6,720 nt of DNA, taken from positions 1 to 6,720 of the forward strand of contig JASLGV010000307.1 in assembly GCA_030149995.1 (NCBI GenBank), given 5' to 3'. The notes beneath the pieces are model-generated. The model was not told the origin of the DNA. It made no database searches and saw only the letters and a list, made by a program, of their open reading frames with translations. Of the stretch, positions 5,774 through 6,720 are shown in pieces; position 1 is the first letter of the stretch, and each line of letters begins with the position of its first letter. The stretch comes from Pedobacter sp. (GTDB lineage: Bacteria > Bacteroidota > Bacteroidia > Sphingobacteriales > Sphingobacteriaceae). The position numbers and the translations under genes are program-made.

Positions 5774-6720
5774 CTATGCCTTTTCTATTTTAAGTACATG
5801 TGATGTCCGTTTTCGCGTGTCTTCGCAGAGTTTAACATCTGCAGCCAGCGACTGGCCGTACGTTGGAATCATTTCTTTTATTTTCTTTTGCCATTCTGCT
5901 GTGTGAAGCTGCTCTTTAAAGCAACGTTCCAACAGATCGAGCATAATGGATACGGCAGTAGATGCACCAGGCGATGCGCCCAATAAGGCTGCAATCGAAC
6001 CATCGGCTGCACTAACTACTTCTGTTCCGAACTCTAAAACACCTCCCTGCTTTTCATCTTTTTTAATTACCTGTACCCGCTGACCGGCATTCTCCAGTTC
6101 CCAGTCTTTCATTTCGGCGGTTGGTAAATATTCTTTTAAAGCTTCCAGACGATCTTCGGGCGATTGGCGTACCTGATCGATTAAATACTTGGTCAGATCG
6201 AGGTTATGCAAACCCGCCGAAATCATTGGACGGATGTTGTTAAACTTGATTGATTTTGGCAAATCAAGGAAAGATCCGTTTTTAAGGAATTTCGTCGAAA
6301 AGCCGGCATAAGGTCCGAAAAGAAGTGCTTGTTTGCCATTAATTACCCGTGTATCCAGGTGTGGCACCGACATTGGAGGAGCGCCAACGGCCGCCTTTCC
6401 ATACACTTTTGCATGGTGTTCGGCAATAATTTCATCGTTGGTACATTTAAGCCATTGCCCGCTTACCGGGAAACCGCCAAAACCCTTTCCTTCCGGAATA
6501 CCCGATTTTTCGAGTAAAGGTAAAGAACCACCGCCTGCACCGATAAAAACAAATTTGGCTGTTCTTTTACTTTTATCGCGGTTTTCAAGATTTTTCAGTT
6601 TTACAATCCAGTTGCCTTGTTTATCTCTTTTTAAATCGCGTATCTCATGATTAAAATGCATGGAAACATGATCCAGTTTTTTAAGGTTGTTAAACATATC
6701 TCTGGTAAGCGAACCGAAAT
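5774..6720 (-). CDS. mqo: Malate:quinone oxidoreductase, C-terminal part (N-terminus beyond right edge)
   Basis: The frame is open from the right edge to a TAG at 5776-5774; 314 complete codons are visible. The ATG at 6697 is internal: FGSLTRD precedes it in frame and matches the family, so roughly 180 N-terminal residues, including the FAD dinucleotide-binding motif, are missing (members are usually near 490-550). Mqo (EC 1.1.5.4) is an FAD-dependent peripheral inner-membrane enzyme that oxidises malate to oxaloacetate and reduces quinone, linking the TCA cycle to respiration. Visible signatures: FVFIGAGGGSLPLLEKSGIPEGKGFGGFPVSG, the PHLDTR motif followed by LLFGPYAGFSTKFLKNGS, and near the C-terminus LLGASPGASTAVSIM, the FAD-contacting segment. 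The C-terminus is complete. It is convergent with ytxJ, and the promoter is outside the window. Confidence 0.96.
   Translation of the reverse strand, partial: FGSLTRDMFNNLKKLDHVSMHFNHEIRDLKRDKQGNWIVKLKNLENRDKSKRTAKFVFIGAGGGSLPLLEKSGIPEGKGFGGFPVSGQWLKCTNDEIIAEHHAKVYGKAAVGAPPMSVPHLDTRVINGKQALLFGPYAGFSTKFLKNGSFLDLPKSIKFNNIRPMISAGLHNLDLTKYLIDQVRQSPEDRLEALKEYLPTAEMKDWELENAGQRVQVIKKDEKQGGVLEFGTEVVSAADGSIAALLGASPGASTAVSIMLDLLERCFKEQLHTAEWQKKIKEMIPTYGQSLAADVKLCEDTRKRTSHVLKIEKA

Noticed and set aside
6329..6650. Two overlapping plus-strand open frames
   Set aside because: Both are antisense to conserved mqo sequence and overlap each other, with no recognisable protein features.
5774..6697. Reading mqo as a complete 307-residue protein starting at the ATG at 6697
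   Set aside because: The frame stays open to the right edge and the upstream residues (FGSLTRD) match the family. The N-terminal FAD-binding half would be missing from a complete protein, so the gene is cut by the window edge.

Overview
The window looks like a chromosomal segment of a Bacteroidota bacterium, most likely of the Sphingobacteriaceae (Pedobacter/Mucilaginibacter-like). The reasons are the AT-rich base composition, the lack of Shine-Dalgarno sequences before the starts, promoter-like elements of the Bacteroidota type (TTTG then TAnnTTTG), a YtxJ/bacillithiol-type protein, and a very large alpha-2-macroglobulin-like protein carrying a carboxypeptidase-regulatory-like module of the kind found in SusC/TonB-dependent proteins of this phylum. 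The genus is inference.

Layout: positions 1-4395 (minus strand) hold the first 1465 codons of a secreted alpha-2-macroglobulin family protein, whose C-terminal part lies beyond the left edge. A 163-base divergent intergenic region (4396-4558) follows. It contains a plausible promoter and a perfect 9-bp inverted repeat in the leader of the macroglobulin gene, and a promoter -10-like element placed only 4 bases before the start of ribH. Plus-strand genes then run: ribH (lumazine synthase, 4559-5050), a 40-residue predicted lipoprotein (5142-5264), and a ytxJ-like bacilliredoxin (5336-5668). A hairpin with T-runs on both sides (5738-5766) is a bidirectional terminator between ytxJ and the convergent mqo (malate:quinone oxidoreductase, minus strand, 5774 to beyond the right edge).

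The genes do not form one obvious pathway. RibH makes the riboflavin precursor, hence ultimately FMN/FAD; Mqo is an FAD enzyme feeding malate electrons into the quinone pool; YtxJ is linked to low-molecular-weight thiol redox control; the macroglobulin and the small lipoprotein belong to the cell envelope. The most unusual element is the macroglobulin: a CarboxypepD_reg-like domain plus a plug-like Gly/Arg stretch lies between the bait-region domain and the alpha-2-macroglobulin core domain, where the protease bait is expected, and the visible 1465 residues appear to contain no cysteine. I see no mobile element, CRISPR array, tRNA or rRNA. No intergenic stretch exceeds 300 bases.
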